A stretch of DNA of 64,000 nucleotides from a virus. The stretch lies in the IMG/VR virus record IMGVR_UViG_3300031963_008158, positions 1 to 64,000 of that record. One strand, given 5' to 3'. The notes under the pieces were generated by a model. That model was not told where the DNA came from and ran no database searches. It was given only the letters and a program-made list of their open reading frames with translations. Made by a program: the position numbers and the translations under genes. Within the stretch, counting starts at the first letter, position 1; each line of letters begins with the position of its first letter. This document shows, piece by piece, positions 28,837 through 37,836 of the stretch.

Positions 28837-30948
28837 ATGGGTAATAAAAACAAAATACAACAAAAATTACATAGTTTATTCATATCTGAAGATGCCACAC
28901 CAGCCATTTCTATGAATAATTCTATAAGAAATCAAAATAATAAGATAAATAAAAAAGGGTTATCTGATACTAGTAAAGAATTAACTAACTATGAAAAAGG
29001 TTTAGGTAAAGAAGAAGCTGGTGGTGATAAAATACCTGTAAATAAATTTAATTACACAAATGAAGATGAAGTTGAATACCATAATGAAATTGAAATAAGA
29101 AATGGTATGGAGATGTTAGAATATGATAGAGAACCAAGCGAAGGATTTAAAAAAAGAAATAAAGAAGCAATCGAAGGTTCTACTAGAATGGGTAACAAAG
29201 GTGGTAAAGAAGTAGGTAATGCTCAAGAAACATTTGGTGCATCTTCAGATGATTTTGGTAAAAATTTTAATAGAATATCAAAATCATCTTTTGATAAAAG
29301 AATAAAAGCTGAAAAAGGTATTTATAGTTTTGGTGACGATGTTGAAAGTACAACAGAATCTAATAAAGGTAATAAAACTATTGTTAAACATTCAATGTTT
29401 GAAAATAAAGAGAATAATAATAAATTAACAGAAAACAATAAAATGAAAAGACTTAAGTTTAAAAAAGAATTTAATGGTTTAGGTAATGCTTTAAAATTAA
29501 TACCAGAATCATATAAAACTAATAATAAAGTATTTGAAATGACTGATGGTAATGAAAGTTACAGAATCAGATGGGAAGGTTCAAATAATGGTAAACCAGT
29601 TGTATTAGTAGCTTCAGATAAAAATTTAGTTAATGAAGATATCACAAGAATGAAACAACTTTTTGGTTATAAATCACAAGATACTTTAGGTATTGTTAAA
29701 GGTAATGAAAGAATTAATGAGAATAAAGTATTTGGTAGTATTTTAGATAAAACAAAAAAACTATTAAGTGAAGGTTCTGATATGGAAGGTGTTAAAGCAA
29801 CAGAAGGTAATTGGGATGAAGTTACTAAAAAAGCACCTGAAGCAACAAAACACATTCATGGTTCTGTTAGCAAAGACACCCCAATAGCAAAGGCAACAGC
29901 TGGTAATCCAGATAAAGCTAAAAAACAAGCACCTGAAGCTAAAAAACCACTTAAAAGTTCTTCTGGTAAAAATATAGAATCACAAGCTGACTATAATGAA
30001 GGTAATTTTGACGAAGTTACTAAAAAAGCACCTGAAGCAACAAAACATATTAACTCAGGTAAAACAAAAATGTCTGCTGTTAAAAAAGAAACAACAGAGA
30101 TGCCAAAGAATAAAGTAAAACAAGCACCTGAAGCTAAAAAACATATTAAAGAATCTGATTATATGTCAACAGAAGGTCGTATGAATCTTGATGAACTTGA
30201 TTATATGGATGAAAACATGTACGAAGGTATGTACGAAGATATGCACGAAGATATGTACGAAGGTATGTATGAAGGTATGGATGAAGGTATATACGAAGAT
30301 ATGGACGGTGATATTGATGAAAACATATATGAAATTGAAGTTAGTGAGAGTAATTACCCTCCAGGCGCTGAGTATGACCCTAGAGCACCTTGGAACCAAG
30401 ACGAAGATGAAGATGAAGATGACGAATGGTGGAATGCTATGACAAGAGGTGATGAAAAAAGAAAAGCGGATTTAGAAGACAGAGAAGATGAAGAAGATGT
30501 AGAAGATGTAGAAGATAATTATAGCTATTCTGACGAAGAGAACAGATTTTACCGTGAAGAGGATTTAGATGACATTGTTTATGAAGTAACATTAGATGAT
30601 GAAGAAGAAGATGAAGAAGAAGATGAAACTGATACTGAAGAGGAAACAGAAGATGAGGAATTAGAAATAGAAGATAAACCAGAAATAGAAGATGATTCTA
30701 TGATAGAATTAGAACCATCTGATGTTGATTTAAACAAAGAAAAATCACCAGAAAATTTTATAGGTGATTCTAATAAGGCGATGTTATTAAGAAACGCTGA
30801 CAATCCTAGTGAATATATCGTAAAAAAAGGAAATACGATGTATTCAGTACCTAGCCAGTTTTTAGACAGGTATGCTACTTCTAAAAATAGGGCTGAAAGA
30901 ATATTTACAGCGATTGAAGATTCGCAAGAAGATTCAGGATTAGATTAA
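28837..30948 (+). CDS. Long acidic repeat protein with leader-like N terminus
   Basis: A 703-residue low-complexity protein. The first 18 residues (MGNKNKIQQKLHSLFISE) are basic and amphipathic and end in Ile-Ser-Glu, as expected for a prohead-protease cleavage leader. Four copies of a roughly 20-residue repeat (EGN-DEVTKKAPEATKHI and variants with QAPEAKKPL) lie around residues 325-445. A tetrapeptide repeat (MYEG/MYED type) lies near 460-495, and a very acidic C-terminal third follows. I infer an abundant internal or scaffold-type virion protein. A terminator follows. Confidence 0.55.
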   Translation: MGNKNKIQQKLHSLFISEDATPAISMNNSIRNQNNKINKKGLSDTSKELTNYEKGLGKEEAGGDKIPVNKFNYTNEDEVEYHNEIEIRNGMEMLEYDREPSEGFKKRNKEAIEGSTRMGNKGGKEVGNAQETFGASSDDFGKNFNRISKSSFDKRIKAEKGIYSFGDDVESTTESNKGNKTIVKHSMFENKENNNKLTENNKMKRLKFKKEFNGLGNALKLIPESYKTNNKVFEMTDGNESYRIRWEGSNNGKPVVLVASDKNLVNEDITRMKQLFGYKSQDTLGIVKGNERINENKVFGSILDKTKKLLSEGSDMEGVKATEGNWDEVTKKAPEATKHIHGSVSKDTPIAKATAGNPDKAKKQAPEAKKPLKSSSGKNIESQADYNEGNFDEVTKKAPEATKHINSGKTKMSAVKKETTEMPKNKVKQAPEAKKHIKESDYMSTEGRMNLDELDYMDENMYEGMYEDMHEDMYEGMYEGMDEGIYEDMDGDIDENIYEIEVSESNYPPGAEYDPRAPWNQDEDEDEDDEWWNAMTRGDEKRKADLEDREDEEDVEDVEDNYSYSDEENRFYREEDLDDIVYEVTLDDEEEDEEEDETDTEEETEDEELEIEDKPEIEDDSMIELEPSDVDLNKEKSPENFIGDSNKAMLLRNADNPSEYIVKKGNTMYSVPSQFLDRYATSKNRAERIFTAIEDSQEDSGLD
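30214..30321 (+). repeat. 12-bp coding tandem repeat
   Basis: About nine units of a 12-bp repeat (consensus ATGTACGAAGGT) inside the acidic protein gene, giving a (M/I)(Y/H/D)E(G/D) tetrapeptide array. Unit variation is mostly third-base and Gly/Asp changes. Confidence 0.75.
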
Positions 30949-30953
30949 TTAAA

Positions 30954-30982
30954 AAAACCCCTACAAATGTAGGGGTTTTTTG
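30954..30982 (+). terminator. Rho-independent terminator
   Basis: Perfect 12-bp stem AAAACCCCTACA / TGTAGGGGTTTT with a 2-nt loop, ending in a T-run, directly after the acidic protein gene. Confidence 0.85.
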
Positions 30983-30992
30983 TTTGTTTTAA

Positions 30993-31010
30993 CTATTTAT
31001 TAATAAATAA
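30993..31010 (+). promoter_or_regulatory. Late-type promoter motif
   Basis: CTATTTATTAATAAATAA, just downstream of the terminator and 24 nt before the ATG at 31035. Confidence 0.45.
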
Positions 31011-31034
31011 TTTTATTTAAATTATATATTAATA

Positions 31035-31451
31035 ATGGGAACAAACAATAATAACATAAATGTCACATATATAGCAAATAATATAAAATTTGAAAGATGT
31101 GAATTATATAGTGATTTTGTACAATCATTATTAATGTTAATATATGACACTTATTTAGGTGATGATATAACAAATAAAAAACAACAGAAAAAACATTATG
31201 ATTGGTGTTGGGATAAAAACGTAGATAATTTTTTAAAAGAAGGTTTTCATTTAACAAATGAAAAATCAAAGGAATATTTTTTTCAGTTTCTAAATGAAAC
31301 TTTTTATAATAACACTAATAAAGATAGTGATTATACCGATAAAAAAAGTTTAAAGTTTTGGTTAGATGTTTTTGATTATGTTAAACCAAAAACTAAATCT
31401 GAATTAGATGTCTTAATTGAAATATATAAGATATTAGAAAAAAAAGATTAA
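31035..31451 (+). CDS. Uncharacterised conserved-looking phage protein
   Basis: A 138-residue protein of mixed helix and strand, with YDWCWDKNVDNFLKEGF and YFFQFLNETFY segments that look like a compact folded domain. It stands alone between a terminator and a host-type promoter. I recognise the style from T4-like phages of Bacteroidetes but not a function. Confidence 0.5.
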   Translation: MGTNNNNINVTYIANNIKFERCELYSDFVQSLLMLIYDTYLGDDITNKKQQKKHYDWCWDKNVDNFLKEGFHLTNEKSKEYFFQFLNETFYNNTNKDSDYTDKKSLKFWLDVFDYVKPKTKSELDVLIEIYKILEKKD

Positions 31452-31478
31452 AAAAGTATTGATATACTGAATTAAAGT

Positions 31479-31489
31479 TAGTATATTTG
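31479..31489 (+). promoter_or_regulatory. Bacteroidetes-type promoter TAGTATATTTG
   Basis: Lies 4 nt before the ATG at 31494. It drives the small-gene cluster including the Hc1 histone. Confidence 0.6.
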
Positions 31490-31493
31490 TTAT

Positions 31494-31721
31494 ATGGATT
31501 ATAATAGGGTATTTCAAATCTTAACTATGGAATTAACTTCTGATATATTGAAGTCAGAAGACGAATTAGAGAGGTTAATGAATTCAAATATTGACATTAA
31601 TGAAAAAATAAGTAAAATTAAAGAACAATTAAGCAAAATAAACACGTTAGAACATAATTTAAACAAATTAACAAATATGTTAAAACGTGACGAAAATAAT
31701 AACAATAATAACAATAATTAA
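31494..31721 (+). CDS. Small coiled-coil protein
   Basis: A 75-residue protein, almost wholly helical with heptad-like Leu/Ile spacing (ILKSEDELERLMNS, ISKIKEQLSKINTLEHNLNKL) and an Asn run at the C terminus. It shares a promoter with the Hc1-type histone gene that follows. Probable oligomeric coiled coil; function unknown. Confidence 0.5.
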   Translation: MDYNRVFQILTMELTSDILKSEDELERLMNSNIDINEKISKIKEQLSKINTLEHNLNKLTNMLKRDENNNNNNNN

Positions 31722-31731
31722 ATTAAAATTT

Positions 31732-31908
31732 ATGGAAACATTTCTAGAACTAAAAAACTTAATCCTATCATTAGAAAATGATGCAAACAAATTCTTTGAA
31801 AAAGAAAACAAATCTGCTGGTACCAGACTTAGAAAAGGTATGCAAGAAGTTAAAGCATTAGCACAAACTTTAAGGGTTAATGTATCTGACGCAAAGAAAA
31901 ATAACTAA
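31732..31908 (+). CDS. Histone H1-like Hc1-family nucleoid protein
   Basis: A 58-residue protein starting at ATG 31732; an apparent upstream start at 31687 lies inside the previous gene. The segments LKNLILSLENDANKFFEKEN, KSAGTRLRKGMQEVKALAQ and LRVNVSDAKK match the short Hc1-like proteins of Bacteroidetes, which carry K-AGTR-RKGMQELK. Host versions bind and compact DNA. The lysine-rich tail of chlamydial Hc1 is absent, as in the Bacteroidetes form. It is probably acquired from the host and may act on phage or host DNA. Confidence 0.75.
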   Translation: METFLELKNLILSLENDANKFFEKENKSAGTRLRKGMQEVKALAQTLRVNVSDAKKNN

Positions 31909-31928
31909 TACTATCATATTTTTATATC

Positions 31929-32135
31929 ATGGATAAAATATTAATGATTTTGTTTTTCTTATCAATATTGAATATTGTAAGACATGGTTATTTTTTGTTT
32001 CAAACAATTATAGTCAATAGTAATAATACAGATGAACAAATAGAACCAGTTAAATATAAATTAAGTGAAAAATCATTAATTTTATTAGGATTATCAATAT
32101 CATATGTATTAACTGTTTTAATCACGCTTTTTTAA
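31929..32135 (+). CDS. Small two-helix membrane protein
   Basis: A 68-residue protein with hydrophobic helices at about residues 4-20 and 46-68, joined by a charged loop. It starts about 20 nt after the histone gene and ends 8 nt before the next gene. Holin-like topology is possible, but it is far from the amidase-like gene, so I leave the function open. Confidence 0.5.
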   Translation: MDKILMILFFLSILNIVRHGYFLFQTIIVNSNNTDEQIEPVKYKLSEKSLILLGLSISYVLTVLITLF

Positions 32136-32142
32136 ATTTAAT

Positions 32143-32745
32143 ATGGCTAACATCCAAAAAACATTAGAATCATTACAACCTTATGTTATAGGTATTAGAT
32201 ACTTAGATGGTAAACCGCTTATAGATGTTGTATTTAAAAATGATTGGGTTGTTACAAACGACCCAAAAATTAAAAAAGTAAAAGGTAATGATGAAGTCAA
32301 CTATTTTATGTTTTATAGCGAAACAAATGAAATAGGTATTGATGAATTATTAGAGAATGTTAGAAAAATAATTAATTTAAACATTGAACATGAAAAGAAA
32401 CAAGAATTGTTAAAAGTAAAGTTTAATGAGTTAAAAAAATTATTTAAAGAAAATTCATTAGAGAAATTAAAAGAGTTAAAATTTGTTTTTAATTCTCATG
32501 ATGATGACTTTCTACCAATGATTGATAATACATCAATAAATGAAGAAACACCAGAACCTATTACAAATGATACTTATTACGAAGAAACCATTAATGAAGA
32601 ATCTACAAATGTTATAAATGAAATACCATATTTAGATGAACATGGTAATCCTCTTCAATTAAGTGAAGAAGAACTTGAAATGATAGAGGAAGAAAAAAGA
32701 GCTGAAATAAACAGAAAAATGTTGAAGAATAAAAAAACCACATAA
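32143..32745 (+). CDS. Uncharacterised phage protein, acidic C terminus
   Basis: A 200-residue protein. The N-terminal ~75 residues form an alpha/beta domain (VIGIRYLDGKPLIDVVFKND). A charged helical part follows, then an acidic Glu/Asn-rich tail ending in KKNKKTT-like basic residues. It precedes a bidirectional terminator. Proteins of this layout occur in T4-like phages without known function. Confidence 0.5.
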   Translation: MANIQKTLESLQPYVIGIRYLDGKPLIDVVFKNDWVVTNDPKIKKVKGNDEVNYFMFYSETNEIGIDELLENVRKIINLNIEHEKKQELLKVKFNELKKLFKENSLEKLKELKFVFNSHDDDFLPMIDNTSINEETPEPITNDTYYEETINEESTNVINEIPYLDEHGNPLQLSEEELEMIEEEKRAEINRKMLKNKKTT

Positions 32746-32761
32746 TTAATGTGGTTTTTTT
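32732..32761. terminator. Bidirectional terminator between convergent genes
   Basis: Stem CCACAT / ATGTGG with loop AATTA, flanked by A-run and T-run, so it works for the plus-strand gene ending at 32745 and the minus-strand gene ending at 32765. Confidence 0.8.
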
Positions 32762-32764
32762 ATT

Positions 32765-33091
32765 TTATTTTTTGTGGTGTCTTTCAAACGCTTCTTCAAA
32801 ATTATGAATTAACCAAACACAACCGCTAGTAAAACAACCATCTAAGAAAATCTTTAGATACAAAATATCAACACCATATGTTGTAAATGGTGTTTCATAA
32901 TTTAAATAAGAAAAAAAATAAGATAGAATAAAACCAACCCATGTCGAAAGACACATAGGACAAGTGAATAACTTACCAAAAAAATTAGGGCTATATTTTA
33001 AGCAAAAATTTCTCCAACCAGAGAAAATACTACCAAATAATAAAATATTTGTTATACCATAAGAAAGTAAAATAAATAATAATGTGTTCAT
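32765..33091 (-). CDS. DUF1360-like membrane protein
   Basis: A 108-residue membrane protein on the minus strand. It has an N-terminal hydrophobic helix, the motif FTCPMCLSTWVGFILSYFF at about residues 41-59, and another helix near residues 83-100. The CPxC-hydrophobic pattern is that of DUF1360 proteins seen in phages and bacteria, whose role is unknown. It is one of few minus-strand genes here and is isolated by a shared terminator. Confidence 0.6.
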   Translation of the reverse strand: MNTLLFILLSYGITNILLFGSIFSGWRNFCLKYSPNFFGKLFTCPMCLSTWVGFILSYFFSYLNYETPFTTYGVDILYLKIFLDGCFTSGCVWLIHNFEEAFERHHKK

Positions 33092-33126
33092 AATCTTTGT
33101 TAACTATATATAAATTATATTTTTTT

Positions 33127-33137
33127 TAGTATATTTG
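33127..33137 (+). promoter_or_regulatory. Bacteroidetes-type promoter TAGTATATTTG
   Basis: Lies 36 nt before the Nudix gene. An ATATTTATTTAAATAAA stretch immediately downstream also resembles the late-type motif, so this gene may have both promoter types. Confidence 0.55.
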
Positions 33138-33173
33138 TAAATATTTATTTAAATAAATAAATAAATAAATCAT

Positions 33174-33707
33174 ATGGACAACAAAATTATAATAACTAAA
33201 CTATTAAAAGAAGAAATAAATAAAATAGTTAATTGCTCAAGCTGTGGTTGGTCTTGGAATACAGTAGACTCTGATGAACATGATAAATATGTTTGCCATA
33301 AATGTGGTCATGATAATTCTAATAATTATTCAACAAAACCAAATGTTGCCGCTGGAGTACTTATTAAATGTTTATCAACTGATAGAATATTCTTATTATT
33401 AAGAAATGATAAAAAACCAACTTGGTCATGTGTTGCTGGACATATAGAAAAAAATGAAGATATTTTAGAAGGGTTAAAGAGAGAAATAAAAGAAGAAATC
33501 TCAATAAACCCTGATATAATTGATTTTAAAAAAATAAATGTGGTTAAAAATGATGATGGGGTTACATTTCATTATTATGAAGGTTTTACTGAAGATGAAT
33601 TTAAAGCTAAATTAGATGATGAAAATCTAAAATGTGGATGGTTCTCAAAAAAAAGAATACCGTTACCTTTATACCGTGATATGAAAGAAAAAATAATTAA
33701 AATATGA
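33174..33707 (+). CDS. Nudix hydrolase with N-terminal zinc ribbon
   Basis: A 177-residue protein. A basic hydrophobic N terminus (IIITKLLKEEINKIV) is followed by a zinc ribbon with Cys21/24 and Cys41/44. The Nudix box is G89-x5-E95-x7-R103E104-x2-E107E108 in GHIEKNEDILEGLKREIKEE. Nudix enzymes cleave nucleoside diphosphates linked to another group, such as modified dNTPs, NAD-type cofactors or RNA caps. The leader-like N terminus resembles that of the late proteins. The stop overlaps the next gene by 4 nt. Confidence 0.75.
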   Translation: MDNKIIITKLLKEEINKIVNCSSCGWSWNTVDSDEHDKYVCHKCGHDNSNNYSTKPNVAAGVLIKCLSTDRIFLLLRNDKKPTWSCVAGHIEKNEDILEGLKREIKEEISINPDIIDFKKINVVKNDDGVTFHYYEGFTEDEFKAKLDDENLKCGWFSKKRIPLPLYRDMKEKIIKI

Positions 33708-33925
33708 ATAATAAAGACTTATTAGTAAGAGAGCTTAAAAAACTTGAAAAAGAAGCAAAAAATGACGAGTATTTGACTTCTTTAAAAAAACAACAATTCA
33801 TTAACGAATTAAAAAATGGTTTAGGTGATGAAATGAAAAAAAATTTAACAACCATAAAAATAATAAAAAAACCATGGTACGTTAAATTAAAAGAATCAAT
33901 TAAAAATTTTTTCAAAACAATTTAA
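33704..33925 (+). CDS. Small basic helical protein
   Basis: A 73-residue, lysine-rich, predominantly helical protein overlapping the Nudix gene by 4 nt (ATGA). It begins MNNKDLLVRELKKLEKEAK and ends with a KNFFKTI segment. No domain recognised. Confidence 0.48.
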   Translation: MNNKDLLVRELKKLEKEAKNDEYLTSLKKQQFINELKNGLGDEMKKNLTTIKIIKKPWYVKLKESIKNFFKTI

Positions 33926-33927
33926 TC

Positions 33928-34152
33928 ATGACTTACGAAAAACTAATAGAAACAATATCAGCTATTATCCAAGAACCTAATATCTATAAAAATGGGTTAA
34001 CTTTAACTTATAGCCTTACAAATCAAGAACATACAGCGTTAAACGAAGAATTATTCAGACAAACTAATCAATATTCTAAGACATTCACACCAAATGATGA
34101 GTTTGAGGTAGAGATTGATGGGATATTAGTTAAATTTGTTAAATTACCTTAA
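33928..34152 (+). CDS. Small uncharacterised protein
   Basis: A 74-residue soluble protein 3 nt after the previous stop, ending the Nudix operon. The C-terminal FEVEIDGILVKFVKLP looks like paired strands. No family recognised. Confidence 0.48.
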   Translation: MTYEKLIETISAIIQEPNIYKNGLTLTYSLTNQEHTALNEELFRQTNQYSKTFTPNDEFEVEIDGILVKFVKLP

Positions 34153-34190
34153 TTTTTTTTAAAAAAAATTTGTTTTTTAGGTTTAAAATG

Positions 34191-34201
34191 TAGTATCTTT
34201 G
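34191..34201 (+). promoter_or_regulatory. Bacteroidetes-type promoter TAGTATCTTTG
   Basis: A TTTGTTTT element lies about 20 nt upstream, giving a full host-type promoter 22 nt before the Ro60-like gene. Confidence 0.65.
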
Positions 34202-34223
34202 TATAAAGATTTAAAAACGACTT

Positions 34224-35654
34224 ATGAGTAACTTATTTAACGGTATGACAAGTAATGATACGCTAACAACAAATGGTATGTTGGCTAATAGTACGACAAG
34301 CAATCATTGTGTTGATTTGTTTTTCAGTATTGGTGCGTTAAGAGGTAAACACAATAAGCAAACGTTGATGAATAACTTCATTAAAGCATACCATGAGAAT
34401 AAATTAATAGCACTTAAAATTTTATTTTGGAGTCGTGATGTAAGAGAAGGTGCAGGTGAACGTCAAATCTTTAAAGATGTTATTACTTACCTTGCTGATA
34501 ACGATTTAAATACGTTAATTAATAATATCCATTTAATTAGCGAATATGGGCGATGGGATGACATGTTACCTTTGATTGATACCAAGGCAAAGGATAACGT
34601 ATTAACGCTCATTAGAGAGGGTTTAAAAGCCAAAGACGGGTTATGTGCAAAATGGTTACCAAGACCTAATGTTAATAATAAAGATAAAAAACGTTGGGCT
34701 AATCAAATTAGAAAAAGTTTAGGATTGTCACCTAAAGAATATAGAATATTACTAAGTGACTTGTCAAATACTGTTGAACAACTTATGTGTTCTAATAAAT
34801 GGGGTTCTATTGAATATAATAAAATACCATCAAAAGCCATGAGTGATTACATGTCAGTATTTATTAGACATGATAAAGAAAGATTTTTATCTTTTATTAA
34901 TGATGTTAAGACAGGTAAAACCACTATTAAAGCTGGTGCAGTATATCCATACGATATTATTAAAAATATGCGTTATGGTAATAAAGATGGTGCGGATGTT
35001 CAATGGAATTCATTACCTAATTATATGGAAGGTAATAAAAAAAGACTATTACCTATCGTAGATGTTTCTGGTTCTATGTCATGTCCTGCTGGTAGTAGTA
35101 AAACAATAACATGTTTAGATGTTGCTATATCTTTAGGTATATACATTTCTGAAAGAAATCAAGGGTTATTTAAAGATGGTTTTGTTACATTTTCATCATC
35201 ACCGACATTAGAAATACTTAAAGGTACTTTAAGTGAAAGGTTTATCCAAATGAGCAATTCTCATTGGGGTATGTCAACCAATTTAGAGAGTGTTTTCAAT
35301 TTAGTATTAAATTCAGCTGTTAAAAACAAAGTTTCAGCTGATGAAATGCCAGATACACTTGTGATATTGTCAGATATGCAGTTTAATCAAGGTGTTAAAT
35401 ATAATACATCTGCACAAGAGATGATTGAAAGGATGTATAATGATGCTGGTTATAAAATGCCTAGTGTTATTTACTGGAATTTAAATGGTGCTAATAATAA
35501 TTTCCCAGTAAAATACGATAAGAGTGGTGTTTGTTTAGTTAGTGGTTTTTCACCAACATTACTTAAAAATATTTTAGGTGATGTTGACTATTCACCAGAA
35601 AAAATAATGTTAGATATTGTTAACTCAGAAAGATATTCAAAAATAAGTTTGTAA
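34224..35654 (+). CDS. Ro60-like TROVE/vWA protein (DUF2828-like)
   Basis: A 476-residue protein. Residues about 25-240 are helical HEAT-type repeats (ALKILFWSRDVREGAGERQ, LISEYGRWDDMLPLI) as in TROVE/DUF2828 proteins. Residues about 275-470 form a von Willebrand A domain with a MIDAS motif DVSGSMS (280-286), later TNLESVF and LVILSDMQF. Ro60 and bacterial Rsr proteins form a ring that binds Y RNAs and misfolded RNA ends and act in RNA quality control. The tRNA-like and stem-closed RNAs at 43816-44394 and 57541 are candidate partners; that link is inference. Confidence 0.75.
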   Translation: MSNLFNGMTSNDTLTTNGMLANSTTSNHCVDLFFSIGALRGKHNKQTLMNNFIKAYHENKLIALKILFWSRDVREGAGERQIFKDVITYLADNDLNTLINNIHLISEYGRWDDMLPLIDTKAKDNVLTLIREGLKAKDGLCAKWLPRPNVNNKDKKRWANQIRKSLGLSPKEYRILLSDLSNTVEQLMCSNKWGSIEYNKIPSKAMSDYMSVFIRHDKERFLSFINDVKTGKTTIKAGAVYPYDIIKNMRYGNKDGADVQWNSLPNYMEGNKKRLLPIVDVSGSMSCPAGSSKTITCLDVAISLGIYISERNQGLFKDGFVTFSSSPTLEILKGTLSERFIQMSNSHWGMSTNLESVFNLVLNSAVKNKVSADEMPDTLVILSDMQFNQGVKYNTSAQEMIERMYNDAGYKMPSVIYWNLNGANNNFPVKYDKSGVCLVSGFSPTLLKNILGDVDYSPEKIMLDIVNSERYSKISL

Positions 35655-35657
35655 GAT

Positions 35658-36122
35658 ATGAAAAGAATAGTAATTAAACAATTAAGCAATAGTGACATTA
35701 TCGTTTATTATCGTCATAATAAAGTTAATGTACAAGCAACAATCGCTAAAGATAAGAAAGAGGTTAACAATATAGTTAATGAATATCTATCAAATTATTT
35801 TGAAGGTGAGGATTACAAGTTAAGTGATGTTATTGAAAAAGAATTTACTAATCCACATCCATTAATTTTAGTTTTTTATCTTGATAGGGATTTAATGGCT
35901 AATAAAGAAATTATTGGTCCTTTTGCTGAATCTGTTAATAGAATGTTACATGAGAAACAATCAAATGTTTTAGCATTCTTTTTACCAACAGATGGTGTTG
36001 AAAGAATTGAGTGTATAAACCCTGTAATTGTTTCAGAACCAGATATGGAAAGGATAAATGGTATTATTAATGATATAAAAACTACTTTTTCAATTGATTC
36101 CACTAAACCACTTGAAAGTTAA
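35658..36122 (+). CDS. Uncharacterised protein downstream of Ro60-like gene
   Basis: A 154-residue alpha/beta protein, 3 nt after the Ro60-like gene and surely co-transcribed. Features are HPLILVFYLDRDL and VLAFFLPTDGVERIECINPVIV strands with helices between. No catalytic motif recognised. Confidence 0.5.
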   Translation: MKRIVIKQLSNSDIIVYYRHNKVNVQATIAKDKKEVNNIVNEYLSNYFEGEDYKLSDVIEKEFTNPHPLILVFYLDRDLMANKEIIGPFAESVNRMLHEKQSNVLAFFLPTDGVERIECINPVIVSEPDMERINGIINDIKTTFSIDSTKPLES

Positions 36123-36123
36123 T

Positions 36124-36780
36124 TTAAGGTCTTGTGGTCATTCTTCTAACTTTTGGGTAATCCCAACCTGTTTTTTCAACTATTAAGTCATACATAACAC
36201 TTATCATATATTTACTGGCAGTGCCCATAAACATAAGATGTCTATATCTATGTTTTTTGGCTATCTTATGTAGTGTATGATGTAATCTTTGTGCATCTTC
36301 AGTGTTTTTGCATAGGACTAAATCAAAGTCTGTTTCGTTATAAATAACTAATTTGTTATTAACTACGATTACTTGTTTCACTAATTTAGCTGAATATGCG
36401 TTAACCATTAGTTTTTTAACAATTTCTTTAATTGTTGGTCTATTTTTTTTAGAGTCATGTCCGAATATCCAGAATTTTTCTTCAACTTCGTATGAATCAG
36501 AATGTAATATAGTCCAATCACCTAATGGTTTTTCTACATATACTTTACCATAATCATCTCTTAGTAATCTAAAAGTATCTGTATCTTCAGTAGGTTTAGT
36601 TACACATATTTGAAACTTAACTGGTTTTATTTTTTTTGTGTTTAAGTATTTTTTAGGGAAATAAACATTATTAGCTTTTTTTAATTTATGGAATTTTATG
36701 AAAGCTGATTCCCTTGTTTTACATCTATACAAGGTTTTTTTATATTCACCATTACTTAATAAAACTACTCTATATGTCAT
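36124..36780 (-). CDS. Uncharacterised minus-strand phage protein
   Basis: A 218-residue basic protein. It has an N-terminal strand region (YRVVLLSNGEYKKTLYRCKTRESAFIKF) that resembles a small RNA- or nucleotide-binding fold, a central FWIFGHDSKKNRPTIKEI segment and a helical C terminus. It converges on the previous gene, with 1 nt between stops. The function is not recognised. Confidence 0.5.
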   Translation of the reverse strand: MTYRVVLLSNGEYKKTLYRCKTRESAFIKFHKLKKANNVYFPKKYLNTKKIKPVKFQICVTKPTEDTDTFRLLRDDYGKVYVEKPLGDWTILHSDSYEVEEKFWIFGHDSKKNRPTIKEIVKKLMVNAYSAKLVKQVIVVNNKLVIYNETDFDLVLCKNTEDAQRLHHTLHKIAKKHRYRHLMFMGTASKYMISVMYDLIVEKTGWDYPKVRRMTTRP

Positions 36781-36805
36781 TTTGTTTGTTTATATCATAA
36801 ATATA

Positions 36806-36816
36806 TAGTATTTTTG
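36806..36816 (+). promoter_or_regulatory. Bacteroidetes-type promoter TAGTATTTTTG
   Basis: Lies 19 nt before the dnaJ ATG. Confidence 0.5.
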
Positions 36817-36835
36817 TTAAAAAGTAAATAAAGCT

Positions 36836-37828
36836 ATGTCAAAGAAAGATTATTATGCTATTTTAAACGTTGCTAAAGATGCAACAAAGGATGAGATTAA
36901 AAAAGCCTATAGAACGTTGGCAAAGCAATATCATCCAGATAAGAATCCTGACAACAAAGAAGCTGAAGAAAAATTTAAAGACATATCTGAGGCTTATGGT
37001 GTATTATCTGATGATGAAAAAAGGTCAAATTATGATAGATTTGGTACAGAAAAAAGACGTTCAATATTTGATTTTAATGATTTTGCGAAACCACAAAAGA
37101 TTGGTAGTGATGTTTTATTAGAAATTAAATTAAATCTTAACGAGATACATAATGGTGTAAAAAACAAATATAGATTTGATAGATTGGATAGTTGTAAAAC
37201 ATGTAATGGTCATGGTGGTACAAATTCTAAGACTTGCCCTAAATGTAATGGTGATGGTGTTATTATTAATGTAACACAAACACCATTTGGTTATTTCCAA
37301 CAAGCAACAACTTGTAATGTTTGTGAAGGTGATGGTATTGTTTATGAGGATGTTTGTGGTGATTGTAATGGTAGTGGTACTAAAAAGATAACAGACGAAA
37401 TAGAATTAGAAATACCAAAAGGTGTTTTTGAAAATATGGGTTTTAATATAAATGGTAGAGGTAATGCTGTTAGGAATGGTATAAATGGTAATCTAATCGT
37501 CAGAATTAAAGAATTACCACATGACACGTATGTTAGGTCTGGTGATGATTTAAAGTTAAATGTTAAGCTAAGATATGACCAATTAGTATTAGGTGATAAA
37601 ATAGATATAGAAACGATTGATGGTGGTAAAATAAGAATTAACATACCAGAACATACTGAATTAAATAAAATGTTTAGAATACCACAAAAAGGATTAAATA
37701 AATTTAAAAGCAATTCACGTGGTGATTTATTTGTTATTGCTGATATATCAATACCAAAAAGCATAACAGAAGAACAAAAAGAAGTGATAAATAAATTAAG
37801 AATTATTGAAAACAATATAACCGAATAA
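36836..37828 (+). CDS. dnaJ: DnaJ-type co-chaperone
   Basis: A 330-residue protein with a complete J domain (HPD at residues 33-35) and a short G/F-like linker. Four CxxCxGxG zinc-finger repeats follow ([32 protein letters not shown]), then the C-terminal substrate-binding domain. It would stimulate host DnaK, probably for phage protein folding or replisome remodelling. It is slightly shorter than host DnaJ. It is followed by a small gene after 8 nt. Confidence 0.88.
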   Translation: MSKKDYYAILNVAKDATKDEIKKAYRTLAKQYHPDKNPDNKEAEEKFKDISEAYGVLSDDEKRSNYDRFGTEKRRSIFDFNDFAKPQKIGSDVLLEIKLNLNEIHNGVKNKYRFDRLDSCKTCNGHGGTNSKTCPKCNGDGVIINVTQTPFGYFQQATTCNVCEGDGIVYEDVCGDCNGSGTKKITDEIELEIPKGVFENMGFNINGRGNAVRNGINGNLIVRIKELPHDTYVRSGDDLKLNVKLRYDQLVLGDKIDIETIDGGKIRINIPEHTELNKMFRIPQKGLNKFKSNSRGDLFVIADISIPKSITEEQKEVINKLRIIENNITE

Positions 37829-37836
37829 CTAAAAAA

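Noticed and set aside
33137-33172. TTTA/AAATAAATAAATAAATAA run as a microsatellite or origin
   Set aside because: The short AAAT repeats are common AT-rich leaders before genes in this genome; no iteron or clustered binding sites are seen with it.
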